DNA of 64,000 bases, taken from contig CANTUQ010000159.1 in the NCBI GenBank assembly GCA_947683425.1, positions 6,524,001 through 6,588,000 of the forward strand, written 5' to 3'. Below are positions 60,093 to 64,000 of this stretch, piece by piece. The stretch comes from Excoecaria cochinchinensis (lineage: Eukaryota > Streptophyta > Magnoliopsida > Malpighiales > Euphorbiaceae). A model generated the notes under the pieces. It was not told the DNA's origin. It searched no databases and saw only the letters and a list, made by a program, of their open reading frames with translations. The position numbers were made by a program, and so were the translations under genes. Each line of letters opens with the position of its first letter. The stretch's first letter is position 1.

Positions 60093-60369
60093 AATCTAGT
60101 ACACTAGTGTCTAGGTGAACCTAAACTCAAAGAAGAAAAGGAAAGGGACACGTACCTGAGGTAGCCCTTACCTTTCCGAAGCGGGAAACTTGTGGTGGTA
60201 GTTGCAGCCATGTTGTAGGCGTGTTATTGTTTGTTGAAGCGGTAGTACCGTGATTGTGCTGACCATCCGTGGAGTGGTAGTACCGTCATCGTGCTAACCC
60301 TTCTGTGATGGTTGCTCTCTAAGAGGGGTTGGGATGAGATCTACCGCCTGAGAGGTCTTTGGATGGTTG

Positions 60370-61470
60370 ATCGTCTGCTCCCTGAGAGGTCTTTGGATTG
60401 CTGCTCCCTGAGAAGTCTTCGGTTGATTGCCCCCTAAGAGGTCTTCGATTTGCTGCTCCCTGAGAAGTCTTCGGTTAATTGACCCCTGAGAGGTCTTCGA
60501 TTTGCTGCTCCCTGAGAAGTCTTTGGTTGACTGCCCCCTGAGAGGTCTCCGATTTGCTGCTCCCTGAGAAGTCTTTGGTTGATTGCCCCTTGAGAGGTCT
60601 TAGATTTGCAGCTCCCTGAGAAGTCTTTGGTTGATTGCCCCTTGAGAGGTCTTCGATTTGACGCTCCCTGAGAAGTCTTTGGTTGATTGCCCCCTGAGAG
60701 GTCTTCGGTTTGCTGCTTCCTGCGAAGTTTTCGGTTGATTTCCCCTTGAGAGGTCTTCAGTTTGCTGCTCCCTGAGAACTTTTTGGTTGATTGCCCCTTG
60801 AGAGGTCTTTGATTTGCTGCTCCCTGAGAAGTCTTCGGTTGATTGCCCCCTGAGAGGTCTTCGATTTGCTGCTCCTTGAGAAGTCTTCGGTTGATTGCCC
60901 CCTTAGAGGTCTTCGATTTGCTGCTCCCTGAGAAGTCTTCGGTTAATTACCCCCTGAGAGGTCTTCGATTTGCTGCTCCCTGAGAAGTCTTTGGTTGACT
61001 GCCCCCTGAGAGGTCTTCGATTTGCTGCTCCCTGAGAAGTCTTTGGTTGATTGCCCCTGAGAGGTCTTAGATTTGCAGCTCCCTGAGAAGTCTTTGGTTG
61101 ATTGCCCCCTGAGAGGTCTTCGATTTGCTGCTCCCTGAGAAGTCTTTTGTTGATTGCCCCCTGAGAGGTCTTCGGTTTGCTGCTCCCTGCGAAGTTTTCG
61201 GTTGATTGCCCCTTCAGAGGTCTTCGGTTTGCTGCTCCCTGAGAACTTTTTGGTTGATTGCCCCTTGAGAGGTCTTCGATTTGCTGCTCCCTGAGAAGTC
61301 TTCGGTTGATTGTCCCCTGAGAGGTCTTCGATTTGCTGCTCCCTGAGAAGTCTTTGGTTGATTGCCCCCTGAGAGGTCTTCGATTTGCTGCTCCCTGAGA
61401 AGTCTTTGGTTGATTGCCCCCTGAGAGGTCTTCGGTTTGCTGCTCCCTGAGAAGTCTTTGGTTGATTGTT
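60370..61470. repeat. 52-bp tandem array in the 3' UTR of element J
   Basis: About 21 copies of a 52-bp unit with two related halves: TGCCCCCTGAGAGGTCTTCG and TGCTCCCTGAGAAGTCTTTG. Since 52 is not a multiple of three, reading frames rotate through all phases. The minus strand stays open for over 180 codons in two frames, an artefact of the repeat. Confidence 0.95.
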
Positions 61471-62639
61471 TGGACTGATGTCGTCACTCATCTTTGGTCG
61501 GTGTCCGCATCAAATCTCCCCTTCTGTAAAATAGGGGAACTAGAATATACAGGAAAAATAGTGAGCATGCAAGTGAAATGCATGAGTCATGCAGGAATGC
61601 AGGGTAAGAATTCATCTACGTGGACTTGGAGATGATAGCCGGCCTAGCTGCAATTTGTGATATGATTGATGCCTTTTGAGCTGCTTTTGAATTTCATGCC
61701 CTTTAGGGATTGCGAGATTTTCCCTTGTTACCTGTAGTTATTATTTTGAAGGTAGTGCATCCCTTGTGGATTTTCACACTAGCTTTTCTTAGCGGGAGAT
61801 GCGTCCTTTGCGGATTTTCACATAACCCTGTGCCTTATTTTTTGCTTGGAATGGAACTAACCCAATCCAGCGGCTTTTTTTTTTCTTTTTTTTTTTAAGG
61901 ACAGACTGCCTGTTTTTAGGTTTTCACCCTATCCTTTTGCGTAATATTTGCTTAGAGCGCCAGTTACGGTTTTCACTCTAACGGCTTTTTCTTTTTTTTT
62001 TTTGGTTTTTTAGACGACTTGAAAAATTTGAACTATTATCAGGGTTTCCTCAGCATCTTGTCTTCGACTTTCACTCCTGAGTACCACAGCCCCTGGACAC
62101 AATTGCTTTCCCAAAATTGTCATGTTGTGGGTTAGAGACTACATCCTTGCTTCCATAAGTGCCTGCGAAAAAAAAAGGATACATAACCTTGCGGTAGATA
62201 ATAAAACTCAATGGCTTAGGCATCTGGACGGCGAGAGTAGAAGCAAAGTATAGTCAGTTAGATTTTATACACTCAATAATGAGTGACATCTTTCTTTTTA
62301 TAAAAGAACTAGGAAATGATGAGTTAGAACTACTTTTGCTTTATGCATTTGCAAATATTGTGTGCATTTCGGTATGATTTCTCCGTACATGATCACCATT
62401 TAACATAGATTCAAAATGCAAATTATGTTTAATCTCAGAATGGATCTTGAAAGCATCAGACTCCTATTTCCAATCAGCCCTCTCGGGTTTTCCTGATTGG
62501 ATATTTTCTCTCGAGCCTCTAATTTTTGACCAGAGTGCCTTTTTTCGGTTTTCACCCTAACGAGATGCCCAATTTTAGCAAGGCCGCCTTTTTTTGATTT
62601 TCGACCCGCGGGGCGTTTATTCTCTTCTTTTGATTTTTA
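61471..62639 (-). other. 3' UTR of element J
   Basis: Non-coding. The conserved module is at 61745-61835; pyrimidine tracts lie at 61877-61897 and 61988-62005. Positions 62480-62640 align in antisense with the post-integrase region of B (46080-46220). Confidence 0.7.
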
Positions 62640-64000
62640 GTCTTTACTATGGACCTTCTCGGGTTTGTTGAGGCTGACTGCTTCGTCGAACTTGCTTCCT
62701 TTACTATCTGCTGAAACGCTGCTCCCTGGGATAATGACTTTTCAAGAACAAACAAGTCTTCATTTGCTGGCCTGAATTTACTTCGTTCATCTGGAATACT
62801 TGGTCTTTCGTTCGTCTGGAATAGTTGGTCTTATTTTCCTGAATACCAAATCTCACTCTTTTCAGTAGGTCCTTTCTAACTTTCTTCCCGAATGATTAAG
62901 TAAATTATTTCCTGATCGGTATGATTGCAATAGTAATCCCATAACCTGTTTTGGTTTAATGTACTTAGCTGCTGCAAAGTTATTTCTATGACTGTCCCAA
63001 TATTGTCTGATGTGTTTAGCCGCTGTAGCGTTGTTCCCATGATTGCCCTTTAAGATTTAAGTGCTTCGACAGGTAGTGCTTTTACCCCATGCCTCGAGGA
63101 ATAAAGTGTGATACGTGTAAAGATTTTTGATTGCAGGCCCCTGCATGGGTCTCCTTCATAATCTTCTTGGCCTTTTCCTATCTAGCATCTCAACTGCATG
63201 TCATTAGCTTTCCTCTCGTACTGCACATCCTTTACTTGAATGAACTGGGTGGATAACTTGCGAATCAATCTTCTGGTTCCTTTCAGTAGCCAAATAGAGT
63301 GACAAGGTGCAGGTATGTGTATACCCACGGGATTTGAATAAAGCTTACCCCCAAATAACATTCCCTTACCCCCCCTGATCAATTCTCTTTTTCCTTCTTT
63401 CTTTTTTAATTTTTTTTTTGCTCCCTAAATTTTCCTTCTTTTAACAAGCTTTGCTCAAATCATGAAGTTTACACATACACGTACTTTTCCATCGGGATGC
63501 CATTTGCCAACCTAGTTTGGCATTGTGTTTCAAATAGAAATTAGGTCTTGTTTCTGCTTGCGGATCTCTCCTTTCAACCATTTCTACCCACTTGAGCTTG
63601 AGTCTTCTAAGCTTCTGTGGCACCTGTCCATGATTTTGGTATAGCATTCTCGGCAGCTTCATAATCATCTTCTGCCATGTCTTCACTGGTCCAGGCAAAG
63701 ACTTTTTATTTCCTTTTTTTTTATTATTATCTCAAGTTTCAATCTCTCTTCAAGAGTCATAACAGATGCTATCAAGATTTTCTTTGGGTTCTCCAAAGTT
63801 CCAGGATTAAACGGAATAGCATTAACTGAATAAATGTCAAACATAAATGTGCCATGATTATGCACAGTGAAATCACAAGAAGCATCACACAAATAAACAA
63901 AAACACAAAAGCATTCCTTTAATTTCATAAAAAGTAGAGTTAAAACATCATCATTAGATAGTTCAAAAATAAATAGAGCATCTAAATAGCTAACATCTTT
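62640..64000 (-). pseudogene. pol scraps of element J
   Basis: From the right edge on the minus strand there are four pieces. A pre-RT segment contains NPKKILIASVMT (about 63800). An RT N-terminal piece contains QKLRRLKLKWVEM and, after a frame change, an HDLSKAC motif equivalent to RDLNKAC of B (about 63450). An integrase-side piece has IRKLSTQFIQVKDVQYERKA and a KETHAG-like trace (63130-63300). The last is the integrase tail, KSLSQGAAFQQ (about 62725). The RT catalytic core, both RNase H domains and the integrase core are deleted. Confidence 0.75.

Larger units (their letters stand above)
57611..64000 (-). mobile_element. Element J: Tat retrotransposon with deleted pol (continues past window)
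   Basis: 3' LTR at 57611-60073, PPT at 60074-60092, tandem array at 60370-61470, 3' UTR, then pol scraps at 62640-64000 on the minus strand. It is inserted in I; the left flank CGTAA (57606-57610) should recur beyond the right edge. Pol has lost everything between the early RT motifs and the integrase zinc-binding region, so J is non-autonomous. Confidence 0.85.

Noticed and set aside
60903..61491. Two open frames of 182-194 codons on the minus strand as a repetitive protein gene
   Set aside because: They exist because the 52-bp repeat lacks stops; no start context, no promoter, and no non-repeat coding sequence.

Overview
This window is plant nuclear DNA made almost entirely of nested transposable elements. 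I find no intact host gene and no tRNA, rRNA or CRISPR locus. The elements are plant lineages: Tat/Ogre-like and Athila-like Ty3/Gypsy retrotransposons, Del/Tekay-like chromoviruses, and CACTA-type DNA transposons. Element boundaries rest mainly on terminal TG...CA, target-site duplications (TSDs), primer-binding sites (PBS), polypurine tracts (PPT) and coding fragments. The setting suggests heterochromatin of a large flowering-plant genome; the species cannot be fixed from this sequence. I use letters A-L for the elements.

Left part. A (1-8387, minus) is a Tat element that keeps gag but has lost nearly all of pol. It sits in E (8388-9644, plus), a chromovirus integrase remnant. F (9645 to about 37384, minus) is an Athila-like element with a 3' LTR, an Athila ORF-1 relic and a gag relic, but no pol. 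F carries two insertions. G (12052 to about 15075) is a CACTA-like element holding pieces of a spliced host gene. C (18464-37254, minus) is a complete but entirely non-coding Tat element with 2.9-kb LTRs and the TSD CTTGG. C in turn contains D (21664-28031, plus), a young chromovirus derivative of two 2.88-kb LTRs around a 602-bp core, with the TSD CGGAG.

Right part. B (about 37385-55853, plus) is a Tat element with recognisable gag, protease, reverse transcriptase, RNase H, a second (archaeal-type) RNase H and integrase, all broken by stops and frameshifts. It is cut by the solo LTR K (41753-44606) and by the CACTA element H (46752-52073, TSD ACA), which itself holds the solo LTR L (49188-51169, TSD ATTGT). 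B lies in I (55854-57610, minus), another pol-less Tat relic. I is also cut by J (57611 to beyond the window end, minus), a Tat element with a 52-bp tandem array and scraps of pol.

How the parts relate. No element here looks able to move by itself. C and D keep LTRs, PBS and PPT, so they could have moved with proteins supplied elsewhere. A, C and I share a non-coding block where pol should be, which marks a propagating non-autonomous Tat subfamily. Four Tat elements carry unrelated tandem arrays in the 3' UTR next to the PPT. Several unrelated LTR families carry CG-rich inverted-repeat clusters just upstream of the likely TATA box, the most unexpected pattern in the window.
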